From positions 96,132,351 through 96,196,350 of the forward strand of contig CM063498.1 of NCBI GenBank assembly GCA_032207245.1: DNA of 64,000 nucleotides, in the 5' to 3' direction. Below the pieces are notes generated by a model. The model had not been told where the DNA came from and did no database searches. It saw only the letters and a list, made by a program, of their open reading frames with translations. The position numbers were made by a program, and so were the translations under genes. Positions 1 through 11,315 of the stretch are shown here, piece by piece (the stretch's first letter is position 1; the number at the start of each line of letters is the position of its first letter). Source of the DNA: Pardosa pseudoannulata. Lineage: Eukaryota > Arthropoda > Arachnida > Araneae > Lycosidae.

Positions 1-776
1 TTCTTAATGATTATCAAAATATCTGGCAATGGTCAATGCACAATCTGGTTTCTATTGAATGGGTATTAGAGGAATGTTATTATAACAGTCCAGCTTGTTT
101 TTGAAAAAACAGTCTCACTGCTAAATTGTTAAATTAAGAGTCGTTTTAATTAACCAATTATATAGTTAGACAAAATACATTTAATAGCAAAATACGAAAG
201 TCCTTTATTTATTAGATAACTACATATTAGTATTTGAAATCAGAGAGATTAATTTGCAATATTTATAAGAATCCTTTTTCCAATCACCAATGCAATTGTA
301 AATCATTTCATTGTAAGGCTTTTAGTGATGAAGAGAAAATTCTTTTAAATACATGAACATTGCAATCAAATTCCTTACTAAATCGTCGAGAATATCTGGC
401 AATGGTCAATGCACAATCTGGTTTTCTAATGAATGGGTGATTAGAGGAATGTTCTTATAACATTCAAGCTTGTTTTTGAAAAAACAGTCTCATTGCTAAA
501 TTGTTAAATTAAAAGAGTTGTTTTAATTAACCAATTATATAGTTAGACAAAATACATTTAATAGCAAAGTACGAGAGTCCTTTATTTATTAGATAACTAC
601 ATACTAGTATTTGAAATTAGAGAGATTAATTTGGAATATTTATAAAAAATATCCTTTTTTCAATCACCAATGCAATTTTAACTAATTTCATTATAAGGTT
701 TTTAGTGATGAAGAGAAAATCCTATTAAATAAATGAACACTGCAATCAAACTCCTTACTAAATCTCCAAGTTTTAT
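1..776. repeat. tandem duplication, about 373-bp unit, two copies
   Basis: ATATCTGGCAATGGTCAATG occurs near 20 and again at 392, and the following ~370 bases match closely (TAGTTAGACAAAATACATTT, TTAGTGATGAAGAGAAAAT). The two copies differ by scattered substitutions and small indels. The first copy is cut or begins at the window edge. No coding potential was seen. Confidence 0.85.
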
Positions 777-2034
777 TTAATATTTATTAGATATTTTTGA
801 TTTGTTTCAAATTTTTATCGAGTAGCGTGTGGAATGATTTTCTAATGTTTGATCAGTAGTTTCCAATTAAGAATGACACTAAACCATGCTTGGAAAAACA
901 AAATGTGTAATTTTCTGATTCTGAGCTTAAAAGGAACATTTTACACATTTTGTAAAGAAATATTAATATTTTTATCGTTAGTATTTCTTTTTCTTTATAA
1001 TTTCTATGAATGCTTATGATGACAAATCAGTTTTATTCTAAAGCATAAAATGCATCCCATAGATAAAAAATGTCACTTTTATGTATAAAAGGATTATCAA
1101 CTATGGACCTTGTATTGCTTTAAAAGAAAGATAGTTTAAATAAATATAATCACACTCGTACATTAAACTTTTTCTGTACAATATGAGATTTTAAACGTGA
1201 AAATTTTGAGACATTTTTTACGTAAATGCGATGCAGCAAGTAATAAAAGTACATAATTACAGTAAATATAGATACTGATATATTTTTCAATAATACCATT
1301 GTTATAATAATGGTTTGAAGAAATTAATGCAATATATAACATACAAAAATAATCTAATTAGTACATGAAAAATATACATTTTATCAGTGCATATTGCTAT
1401 GAGTCAGATGGAAATATTCAAGGCAAAGAAAAGGTGAATCAACGCAATCGAAACAATATGGCACCACTTTTTTAGTCAAATTCTTTACTCTAGTTCTTGC
1501 TAGCTGCTCTGAATGCTAAAGAATGAGAGTAATCACTTAGTAATCGAATCACGATTGTTTGACAAAAGAGGGCAATCGAAACAATTGCCTACCGCGAAGT
1601 GGAAGTTACCTGTGACCCCCACTACGAAAACTTCTTCAAGCATTATTTTATAACTCATTTTATCTGCTGCAAATACTATTTCAGCATATGTATCGCATAA
1701 CGAAAAGTTCACGCCGGCGCTTTGGGCAAACCATCGAAAATGCGTATGACAGTCAACGTGTTAAATAACAAATAAAACTATTTAATATTTTTTACATGAA
1801 GAACATTATCAAATATTTAAACTTTTAGCACTTACCTAGGTTGATATGGCAAAAACAGGGTCAAAGTAAAACTACACTTTACAAAATTCTCCATTTTAGT
1901 TACCTTACATTAATGATATCATATATGATATATGATTACATATATGATATCAGTTTCATAATTTAGAAATTACCATCTATGTCCCCTGAAGTGTTTCTTC
2001 CTATTTTTGAAGGTTTTTGGTTTTACAATATCTA
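777..2034. other. AT-rich non-coding stretch
   Basis: No ORF or clear repeat. It holds a palindrome at 1915-1951 (GATATCATATA paired with TATATGATATC) and a motif AATCGAAACAAT present near 1446 and 1574. The minus-strand segment at about 1612-1668 looks like a small exon between acceptor TATTTGCAG and donor ACAG|GTAACT, but nothing supports it further. Confidence 0.4.
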
Positions 2035-3485
2035 CCTGAATAGAAAAAAAAATATACAGTATACGAGATTTACTTTGATTGAATGCTTGTTGTGTTCAGA
2101 TAAAGATAAACAACTCCTTCTCAAATAAGACTCATAACCTTTATGTTATTTTAAATTTCTGAAAATAGATAATTTACATTTAATATTAGAATAAGTTCTT
2201 TTTATAATTGGATACTTTTATTTGTTATAAACTATTTTGAGTTCTTACAGCTAGAGATAGAAAAAGTACAGTGCCGGAGTTTTACTTTGATTTAATGTGT
2301 GAAAAGATAAGCAACTCCTTCTCAAATAAGACTCATAATCTTAATGTTATTTTAAATTTCTGAAAATAGATAATTTACATTTAATATTAGAATAAGTTCT
2401 TTTTATAATTTGGATACGTTTATTTGTTTTAAACTATTTTGAGTTCTTACAGCTAGAGATAGAAAAAGTACAGTGCCGGAGTTTTACTTTGATTTAATGT
2501 GTGAAAAGATAAGCAACTCCTTCTCAAATAAGACTCATAATCTTAATGTTATTTTAAATTTCTGAAAATAGATAATTTACATTTAATATTAGAATAAGTT
2601 CTTTTTATAATTTGGATACTTTTATTTGTTATAATCTACTTTGAGTTCTTACAGCTAGAGATAGAAAAAGTACAGTGCCGGAGTTTTACTTTGATTTAAT
2701 GTGTGAAAAGATAAGCAACTCCTTCTCAAATAAGACTCATAATCTTAATGTTATTTTAAATTTCTGAAAATAGATAATTTACATTTAATATTAGAATAAG
2801 TTCTTTTTATAATTTGGATACGTTTATTTGTTTTAAACTATTTTGAGTTCTTACAGCTAGAGATAGAAAAAGTACAGTGCCGGAGTTTTACTTTGATTTA
2901 ATGTGTGAAAAGATAAGCAACTCCTTCTCAAATAAAACTCATAATCTTAATGTTGTTTTAAAGTTCTGAAAATATACAATCTACATTTAATATTAGAATA
3001 AATTATTTTTATAATTTAAATAAGTTTATTTGTTATAAGCTACTTTCAGTTCTTACAGCTCGAGATAGAAAAAAAGCACAGTGCATGAGTTTTACTTTGT
3101 GGGTTGTGTTCAGATATATATAAACCACTCTTTCTAAAAAAAAAAAGACTCATAATCTTTATTTTATTTTAAATTTCTGAAAATAGTTAATCTACATTTA
3201 ATATTAGAATAAGTTCTTTTTATAATTTGGATACGTTTATTTGTTATAAGCTACTTTGAGTTCTTATGGTTAGAGATAGAAGAAAAGTACAGTGCATGAG
3301 TTTTGCTTTGATTGAATGTGTGTTGTGTTCAGATAAAGAAAAGACTCTTCTCATATAGGACTCAAAATGTTTATGTTAATTTAAATTTCTGAAAATAGAT
3401 AATCTACATTTAATATTAGAATAAGTTCTTTTTATATTTTGGATACTTTTATTTGTTATTAGCTACTTCGAGTTTTTACAGCTAG
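2035..3485. repeat. tandem array of ~204-bp units, about 7 copies
   Basis: The anchor CAGCTAGAGATAGAAAAAGT recurs at about 2250, 2449, 2653 and 2858, with variant copies near 2040, 3056 and 3267 and an end near 3480. The central units are almost identical and the outer ones diverge, the usual pattern of unequal-crossover homogenisation. Each unit ends in TTTGAGTTCTTACAG, which resembles a splice acceptor. No coding capacity. Confidence 0.92.
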
Positions 3486-4706
3486 TTTATAGTAGTAGTT
3501 TTTTGCTGACGTAGAAAAATATTCTCATAAACACAGGTATAGAAACATGGACAGAGTTAAGAGAAAAAAATGCAAAATGCCTGCTTTGCATTTCCATCGC
3601 ATCATAACAAACAACCAACGACTTCCCGCAGACTTGAACAAAAATAGATTTGAATCCATCGTATTGTAAATACTGGCTTTATTTAAATGAACGATCTCAA
3701 CAGCCTTCCTTTGTAGTCTATGCTAAACATCCGCGTCAGCATTTAATTCTTTTTTATGCGAAGAAGAAAAGAGAGGCTACGCCAAGTTATGATGGGGAGT
3801 GAGAGAAGTAATAAGCAGTTTTATCCTATTTTGAGTCGAAATTAGAACATAAATCCTTCAGGATGTATAATGAAATTACCGGGAACCTTCCTTTTGAAAG
3901 GACGTTCCATAAAACTATCCCGAATAAAACAACTTATTATACTGTAAGTTCTTTTAAAAGCTTACTTATTAAATGTGATATTTATTATTTGTAGTGCTAT
4001 TTTCCACATAAAGAGTTTTACAGAGAAGTTTTAGAAGCAGGGCAATAAAAAACTAACTGTATACGTGCAACTTTGCTATTTCCATATCATCTATTTTCAC
4101 TGTGGTTGAAAGAAGCAGAAGTGGGGGGGGGGTCTTCGGGATTGACTTGCCAGATCGGGTTTCAAATCTACTTTTACTTTCTAGTACGAAAATAAAGGAA
4201 ATATTGCAAACCCTGAAAACTTTCGAGATTCAGATTTCAATGGAAATACTCAGGTTCATCATGTCTGAATCCATTTTGACTAGTTAAAGCGTTATGTCTG
4301 TACGTATACACAAGGAAACTTTAACTTCGAAACTTTAAACATCCATTTTGAACATCTCCGAACTAATTTTTACTTGTTTCGTTGCGAAGTCTGTATGCAC
4401 ATACGTATTTATGTATCTCTCATAACTCGAAAATTACTAGAAGGAGAATTTTGAAATTTTGTATTTAGAACTACTGTAACATCTAGTAGTGCAATTTTAA
4501 ATGCAAACTAGATGTTATAGCAATTAGTCAATAGTTAGATGTTACAACAATTTCAATTTTAATTTCAATTTGTACTCTGTACAACGAAAAATTTCAAACT
4601 ATTTTGAAACGCTACTTGCCGCCACATTGCAGTATTTGGTGTCTACTTGTTTTTGAATTAATATGTACTATTTATTGTTGAATTAATATATATTTCTAGT
4701 TGTTGA
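3486..4706. other. non-coding stretch
   Basis: No gene recognised. It holds a short G-run at 4123-4132 and a stretch near 4340-4450 (exact wording ACATCTCCGAACTA, CATAACTCGAAAATTACTAG) that resembles the dispersed repeat at 7680 and 16820. A 61-codon open frame at 4102 has no recognisable features. Confidence 0.35.
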
Positions 4707-4890
4707 GCTGAACAATGGCTGAATGGGTAGAGCACTGATCTTTGATACTGCATTTCTTAGGTTCGAATCCCACTGAAGGAATGAATGTTTGTAGCCGTTC
4801 GGAATTTACGTGAAGCAGTAGGTCCTTGTCTCATTATCCCTCGTATTGCAAAAGTAAGCCGCAACACTCTAAATCAAAAGAAGCCAAACT
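4707..4890 (+). repeat. SINE-A copy (tRNA-derived), diverged
   Basis: The tRNA-like head has box A-like TGGGTAGAGCAC and box B GGTTCGAATCC, followed by the family body (GTAGCCGTTCGGAAT, CAGTAGGTCC, TCTCATTATCCCTCGT) and an A/C-rich tail. It sits just upstream of the Tigger-like element. Confidence 0.85.
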
Positions 4891-4903
4891 CAATTTTAAA
4901 TTA

Positions 4904-5333
4904 CGGTAGAACCTCGATTATCCGAAGTAATTGTGACAGAACCTACTTCGGATAATCGAAATTTTCGGATAATCAAGAATTTATCAATAATAATCTAGTT
5001 TAATATGCAGTATCGTCATTGGTTCACTAACGTTCGATTGTTCTGGGACTCGACAGTATGACCTTCCAAATTTCGAAGGGGTGTGTGGTTTTGTTTACAA
5101 CAGAGATGTTTGAAAGTAGGTAAGAGTGCACTCATACCGAGAATTGTGCTTGGAAGAAGAAATTGCAAAAAAGAGAATTCCAAACTATTTATCTGCACTC
5201 TTAGTTTGGAAAAGACGACTTGTATATAAAAGGAATTTGGGAAAAAAGAAAACTTTATAAAGTAAAGAAGAAACCGACTTCGGTTAACAGAGAGTTTCGG
5301 TTAATCGAGGTTCGGATAATAGAGGTTCTACTG
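4904..5333. mobile_element. Tigger/pogo-like non-autonomous DNA transposon
   Basis: Terminal inverted repeats CGGTAGAACCTCGATTATCC at the left and GGATAATAGAGGTTCTACTG at the right are flanked by TA on both sides (4902-4903 and 5334-5335), as in the Tc1/mariner-pogo superfamily. The TIR sequence is of the Tigger type. At 430 bp the interior cannot encode a full transposase, and I could not identify a transposase fragment in it. A second inverted pair, TCGGATAATCGAA, lies inside the left end. Confidence 0.82.
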
Positions 5334-6176
5334 TATTATTGCACAAGCTCCTGATGACATTGAAAACTAATAGTTTAGCAGCAGTTCTGTCCTTGAAATT
5401 TTGAAAACTGCTATTTTACCAACTGTTTTTTTTTATTAAATGTATATCACATTCAAATAAAATAAGTTCAAATGAAATGCAAGGAAGTATGTGGTGCCTG
5501 CACTTTTTAGGTATCTAAAAGAAAAATCGATTGGTTGCAGAGAACAATTTGAAATTTTACGACTTTATTACTTTCTGGTACGTAGTAAAGAGAGTTTAAT
5601 AATGAAAAAAAAGTTTTATAGCGAAATATTTTTAAAACAAAAAATTCAATACAACGGATACTAACACTGCTGGTTATCGATGGTAATTATTAAACTTTTA
5701 AAGTAATGTGAAAATGATAATTCTGGTGGCGTATCAATATAATTAGAATAAAAAAATATAGACAATGTAATAGGCGTAGAATGAAGTCATGTGGTGTACA
5801 CATCAAATGATGTTCCTAAACATTCAGTTACGTTGGTTGATATTCAATATATTTTAGTAAATAGTGAAACAATTTAAAACATTTATTATTGTTTATTATA
5901 CCCGTGTGTTAAGGGTTTGCATTAACTGAGAGATAAAGCATCTGAAATATAATTTTTAGGAACAATTTGGAATTTAAACATCGGTTCCTTTAAAAGTTAT
6001 ATAGAACTACCAGACAGACGTTGTCCTGTTTTAACGCTGTAAATCTTAAAATTGTAAAATTTTTTAAAAATAAATTATAAAAATTATAAATTGGACCATT
6101 GGGATGGTAAAGTAAAGGAAAAAATATTTTAAAAACACGTTGTCATCAAGAACGAAATTAGATTAGATTAAAACTC
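5334..6176. other. AT-rich non-coding stretch
   Basis: No gene, RNA or clear repeat seen. Confidence 0.4.
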
Positions 6177-6258
6177 CCGCATCGCCGGTACAGGGATTCG
6201 ATCCTGGGACTTCTCGTACTGGAGCCTGTTGCGCTGACCACTGCGCCACAGATACGCT
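6177..6258 (-). repeat. tRNA-derived relic (tRNA pseudogene or SINE head)
   Basis: On the minus strand it reads GCGTATC...TGGCGCAGTGGTCAGCGC (box A region), then GGATCGAATCC (box B, one change from consensus), and CGTATC can pair with GATGCG as an acceptor stem. The anticodon arm does not fold cleanly. Downstream on that strand is a short ATCTA-rich run, the tail style of SINEs. A functional tRNA is unlikely. Confidence 0.55.
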
Positions 6259-6589
6259 GGCTATATAGGGTTTCAAGCGGCATTATAATAATCTCAATCA
6301 AAACACAATTCTGGATTTTCAATAAAAAAAACATTTTCTATCGGATCAAATTGTGAATCTAAACCATTCTCGAATCAACTTAATTACATACATAAAATTA
6401 CATCAAATTACATCCAGCTGTTAGGAGGATTTCTATTACAAACACACGGACAGAAGAATAATTTTATATATAAAGATATAAAGTAGAGGGGGAGAGGCTG
6501 AATTAATAGCCCAGTCATTATCTCACTGAACAGAGAATTATTAAGTCTAATTTTTTTTTACCAAATTGCTGAACGCTTTTTTCGCAATA

Positions 6590-6745
6590 TCCAAAGGTAT
6601 CCAACGCTGGAGGTTCGAATCCTTTTGCAATCATAGTTGTTTGAGTAACAGTGAATAGTAGTTGTTTGTGTCATCTCGAAATTCTGTTTAAGCAGTACCT
6701 CCACGTATATCAACCTCTGCATATCAAAATGCGACATTACTCCTA
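6590..6745 (+). repeat. degenerate SINE-A copy
   Basis: It keeps GAGGTTCGAATCC (box B) and the later CTCGAAATTCTGTTTAAGCAGTACCTCC, matching the SINE-A body with many changes. Confidence 0.55.
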
Positions 6746-6942
6746 ATCAATCAACCTATCAGCCAATGGATTGATATTCAACACAAAGGAGTTTCTTTTG
6801 AAGATTCGTAATTTCAGAATAAGTGTTAAATTGGTTACGCTTTTTGTAGCAAATCCGAATTCATCTGGAGAGTTTAACTGGAGAAACTTAATAAAGTATA
6901 ACAAACAGGAGATAATCACAAATAGGCATAACGGTAACAGGT

Positions 6943-7110
6943 TTTATTTGGTTGGGAGCGCTACTGTCTACTCTTTAGCTACTTTAGGGCTAATGAGACC
7001 GGAACCTATTGCTTAGAGCCGATTCCAAATGGCTTACATATCAGTAGCGAGATTCAAATCCACGGATTCTGGTGCCGAAGAAAAGCGCCACACCAATTCG
7101 CCATAGTTCG
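6943..7110 (-). repeat. SINE-A copy
   Basis: Reverse-strand copy: + strand GGGCTAATGAGACCGGAACC, AGCCGATTCC and GGTGCCGAAG are reverse complements of the family body and head. The box B region is mutated (GATTCAAATCC). Confidence 0.85.
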
Positions 7111-8054
7111 TCTATACTTTAACAGGTTTTTCCAAAGGTGATTCTTGCTCTTGGAACAAATCTCCAGACAACTTCACTAGCATACACTATTCATTTGTTC
7201 CATCAACTTTATGAGGCTCATAGCATATAACTGTGGGGATCGACTATCAAATGCGCAGACTGGTTGACTCAAATTCGAAAAAGAGTGTAGCTAAGTAGAT
7301 GGATGTTCGAGCGAATCTTCTGTCACAGTGGTTAATTAGTAGAGGAATTAAAACAACCATTCTGTTCTACTGTCGAAGCGTATGTTAACAGCCTCAACAA
7401 CATGAGACTGTGATTATCACTTTTCTCGTAGTTAGTCAGTTGTTTAATGGAAGGATTTGTCTAGATGAAAGTTAAAATGTAGTATAGGGTATTTAAACAA
7501 ACTGTTTGTGCTTCATGTGAAAAATAAATCCTATCCCTTTTACGATTGTATTAAATGGGTTTTATTTTAGTGCTGTAAAATATACAGTCACAGTTAAGTT
7601 AGTTTCTTGAGACATTCTTCTGTATGGTGTTCATTGGTGTACATTAGTGCTCAATATTAAGAGACATTTTAGATTTGGCCTAACATCTCCGGAACTACTG
7701 GGCAGATTCTAATGAAATTGGTTTGACTATAGGTTGATACATTAAAAAAGAGAACATTTATAATACACACAATCATGCATAATATTCATCGGAGAAAGAA
7801 GTTATGAAACAATGGTTACATTATCGAACAAATAAATGTTAATAGAGGGTTCCCTCTTACATACAAATTCAAGTTTAAACAGTAATCTTAATAGTTTAAT
7901 GAGTAATGAATAACGTTTAGATGACGATGAAATGAAGCGATGAATCGTCGGAAGATTAGAACCAGAACAGTCTTTGTACAGACTAAAGAGTTTCAACATC
8001 GTAGTAAAGATTTGCAGAGACTAAATGTAGATTCAGCATCGTGTCCAAACTTAC
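7111..8054. other. non-coding, with a dispersed repeat fragment
   Basis: The part at 7675-7830 (ACATCTCCGGAACTACTGGG, AATGAAATTGGTTTGACTAT, AACAATGGTTACATTATCG) is related to 16815-16980 (AGAACTACTGGACATATTAT, AGTGGTTACATATTTGAAC), so it is a dispersed repeat of unknown class. The rest shows nothing recognisable. Confidence 0.45.
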
Positions 8055-9030
8055 GGGAATAGTTTCAGGATATTGCATCCATCGAGATAAAGCCTGGGAA
8101 AAGTCGTTCAAGAGCCCCGATGTCCAAAGAAAGCCTCTGTTCATTGTAGCGAAGCTTAACAAGTATGCTACAGTTTCTCAGATCTCTCGTGACTTCTATG
8201 CTTCCATAGTAAGTTGAGTTTTAAAGTTTATTATTACCAGAAAGATTTATGAGAGAGAGTTTGGTTTGGAGTGCTACGGTCTACTTTTTGCAACATGAGG
8301 GCTAATGAGACCGGGATCTACAGCTGAAAGCCGATTTTGAAAGACTACGAACACCCATGTCACTTTGGGATTCGAACCCACGAATTCCGGTACCGAAGGC
8401 CAGCACCCTAAATTATGAGAGAGAGCTATTTGAAAGAAGATATGCTGTTTGCGACCGGATCACTTCTGGGAACAGGAAAATCCATTTGGAATGATGCAGA
8501 TATATTAAAGACTGGAGCACGGATGAATGGTTCGAATGTTATCTTCCCTGATGAGTCCTAGTTTATCTTAATTAATGATTCTTTACTTACTTACATATAA
8601 GAAAATCCAAGAACTTGTTACATACATTCCAATATCCGAGAAATCGATCATTATGGCAGTGGAAGTTTGTTGGTCTTAGAGGGCATCATGGTGTATGGAC
8701 ACAACAATCCATGTCTTTGAGGTACAGGAATGAAATATTGGAACCCTATGTTCGACTTTACTGGATTGCAGTTGGCCTTAGTTTATCTTTTTATTAGACA
8801 TCGTACGGTCTAATTAAGCTAATCTGGTAGATTTTCTGGAAAGTGAAGATATACGCCGAATGTGTTGACCAACCAGATCTCCAGATTTCAACTCCGTTGA
8901 GCATGTCTGGGATGCTCTAGAGAGGGCAATTGAAACTCGCAATTCCTCTCCGACAACCATATAAGGCTTTAAAACAAGATTGCGGAATGAGGGAAGTCAA
9001 CTGCCAAGGGGCTCATAAATTATTTTATTT
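8055..9030 (+). pseudogene. decayed Tc1-like transposase, split by a SINE
   Basis: Translated pieces in changing frames match Tc1-like DDE transposases in order: an N-terminal helix-turn-helix region (YATVSQISRDFYAS, near 8165-8210), LFERRYAVCDRITSGNRK (8425-8490), WSTDEWFE then PDES (first catalytic Asp, about 8550), HYGSGSLLV (about 8650), and PDFNSVEHVWDALERAI (catalytic Glu region, 8885-8935). The second catalytic Asp motif is deleted or unrecognisable near 8780. Stops and frameshifts are frequent, so this is a dead copy. A SINE-A sits in the middle with a 13-bp target-site duplication. Confidence 0.85.
8262..8412 (-). repeat. SINE-A copy nested in Tc1 relic
   Basis: Reverse-strand copy truncated at the head. 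The 13-bp TTATGAGAGAGAG at 8249-8261 and 8413-8425 is its target-site duplication, so its boundaries are well fixed and it landed after the transposon. Confidence 0.92.
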
Positions 9031-9531
9031 CAAGTATAAAATTACGTTGCGAGATCTGTATATCTGTAAGAGGAAGCTATACTCTTTATTAACTTATTTT
9101 TGTGTCTGATTCTGTAACCACTGTTTCATAATTTCTAAATCTGAGGAGTGTTATGCACGATCATGTATTTATGTTATAACTGCTGAATATTTTCTTTTGT
9201 ATTATATGAACCTTTGTTTAAATTAAATCTCATTTAAATCTGTCCAGTAGTCCTTAAGATAATCATCCAAATCTGAATATTTTCTTAATTCTAAAAACCA
9301 GTGTAGTTATTTTTATCTTTTGTGTTTATCAAAATTTTCTTTTGTAATTGATTACATCAAATATAATAACTAACACGTGATAAAATATCATGTTGTATTA
9401 ATATTTTTATATAAATTATCTGTTGGATATTATCATAATATTAATAAATTACATTTATAACCTTATAATATGCATAAACTCAAAATTTCCTAATTTTTGT
9501 TTCGAGTGTTTATCACAGTGGTGTGTAAACT
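9031..9531. other. AT-rich non-coding stretch
   Basis: No gene recognised. An 87-codon open frame at 9423-9686 runs into the MITE and shows no protein-like features. Confidence 0.4.
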
Positions 9532-9915
9532 TTAACACATCGTTAACCGGCAATTTTACTGAAAATTTATCTCATGTCACATGCTATTATTTCGTAATTG
9601 GATGTGGAAGTAACGGACAATCAGATAAAGCATCCTCGTATAATTCATTAAAAGATTCTTCATTACGTTCCTTCATCGTTTTTTAAAGTTTTTTTAATTA
9701 TTAAATATTTTTTACAACAAAAGATTTGGCGCGTCTTATAAGCGAGAGACACAGCTTGTGTTATACTGACCAACAATTGCACTGTATGGTCGCCAACAGA
9801 GAAAACAACAGCGATGAGAAAAAAAAAACGCATCACGAGTTTACTCGTGGCCGGTCAGCAACGTTCGGCCATAAAAACACGAGTTAACTCGTGACCCGTC
9901 AACAATGTGTTTTAA
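9532..9915. mobile_element. TTAA-flanked MITE (piggyBac-like), copy 1
   Basis: The left end TTAACACATCGTTAACCGGC and right end GACCCGTCAACAATGTG-TTTTAA are inverted repeats flanked by TTAA. It shares long blocks with 31686-32063 (GTCTTATAAGCGAGAGACAC, TGTATGGTCGCCAACAG). The subterminal palindromes CACGAG..CTCGTG appear twice near the right end. The TTAA target and terminal style suggest a piggyBac origin; no transposase remains. Confidence 0.8.
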
Positions 9916-11040
9916 GTAAAACTAATCCTTTTCTTCATTTATTTACTATTTTAGTGGTCACTAATGCTGTGAATTCAGCCCTCAAATAGAGTGGCTTTGA
10001 AAATTAAAAACAATATTATCATTAGGAACTGAGAATCTATAACCCCACGTTTAAAGTAATCCATTTAGTAATTCTAAGTTAATTCTAAATAGACCTATTG
10101 TTGATTACATAATGACTCATCTGGTGATGTAACACAATGTCATGTGTTACATCATCGGATCTATGATGTATCGATTTTTATGTCGTATTAATTAATTTAT
10201 TTTTACTGTACTAATTGTTGGTTTTTCTGATATTATTGGTTAAAGTTCCTAAATTTTAAATACATTACTTACAATACATAAAAGGGGACCGATATTATAT
10301 AATCTTATATGCAATCTTTCGGTCCTTTTTCTTATCCTCATTTTAATTGTTATGTCTGTCCGAATCGTATTCTGACAGGTGCACCGAAGCAGGTTAACTC
10401 GAAAGTTAAATGTGTGAACCAGATTTACAACTAGCAAAAAATAACAAAATTGATTTATGCCCGTGTTTGCAGAAGAACGGCAGGGGCAAATCGGGCGCCA
10501 ACTTGACCTTGGCCCAGTGAGGCTCGTCTTGAATAGCAGATCTTCATTGGTTTCCACACGCGGCTGAAGTTCAAAATCTCTGTCAGATATGAGCTGAGTA
10601 TATCAATGTGGAGGGAGTCTGTTTATCTCTCGGCTCACTAACATTTTCCATAAAACATGCGAACGCAGAAGAACCACGTGCTCTCGGCCGATCATCCATG
10701 TCTACGGCAACTCTTTTAGGTATGTTGCAATGCCGTTCGCCACGACAGCCTCATGTAGATTGATTGTGCTACTATTCCGATTAGTAGTGGGACTTTAACC
10801 TTTTCGAAGGCGAGGTTAGTTGGTGCTTACGAGATGTAATCAGAAGCCCCCAAACACTTTGATTACGGATCAGAATTATATTTCTGTCTAGAGTGGTGGT
10901 TATACACTGTGAACAATCTGAAGTACAGTTCTTTTACGGAGATTTGATAACTAAACTTTGATATCGTCTAGTAAAAGGTAATGAATCTTTTCACATTTTA
11001 TCATTGTTTTAAATCTTTTGTAGTTATTAACACTAGATTG
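9916..11040. other. non-coding, partly richer in G+C
   Basis: It contains a hairpin at 10126-10153 (GATGTAACAC and GTGTTACATC). About 10370-10920 is richer in G+C than its surroundings, with an E-box CACGTG near 10676 and a donor-like TTTTAG|GTATGT at 10719/10720. It could hold an upstream exon or promoter, but no coding match was seen. A 102-codon minus-strand frame at 10249-10557 has no recognised domain. Confidence 0.4.
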
Positions 11041-11311
11041 CCCAAGGCAGTCATTTTGACTGTTTTTTAATTTCAATTAGAAAAACAATTATGAAATATA
11101 ATGACACAATTTCTTAGAATTTGGTGACTTTTTCTATAACATATAAATGGGTTTATGAATAATTGTAGTTACTTCCGCCCTCCTTTATTATATAATATTA
11201 AAAATTAATTTTAAACAAATTTCTTTACATATTTGTTATTTTTTCACAATGCAGTCATTTTGACTGTTTTTGGGCAATATAGGTATATAAGAAATCTCGG
11301 GCAATCTAGTG
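11041..11311. mobile_element. 271-bp TTAA-flanked MITE
   Basis: A perfect 13-bp TIR CACTAGATTGCCC / GGGCAATCTAGTG lies between TTAA at 11037-11040 and 11312-11315. The motif CAGTCATTTTGACTG, itself palindromic, lies just inside both ends. The interior is AT-rich and non-coding. The TTAA duplication points to a piggyBac-type transposase. Confidence 0.9.
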
Positions 11312-11315
11312 TTAA

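Noticed and set aside
6177..6258. Functional tRNA gene on the minus strand
   Set aside because: Box B has a substitution, the anticodon arm does not fold and the copy has a SINE-like tail; called a relic instead.
10249..10557. 102-codon minus-strand frame as a gene
   Set aside because: No homology recognised, amphipathic low-information sequence, and it overlaps a composition boundary.
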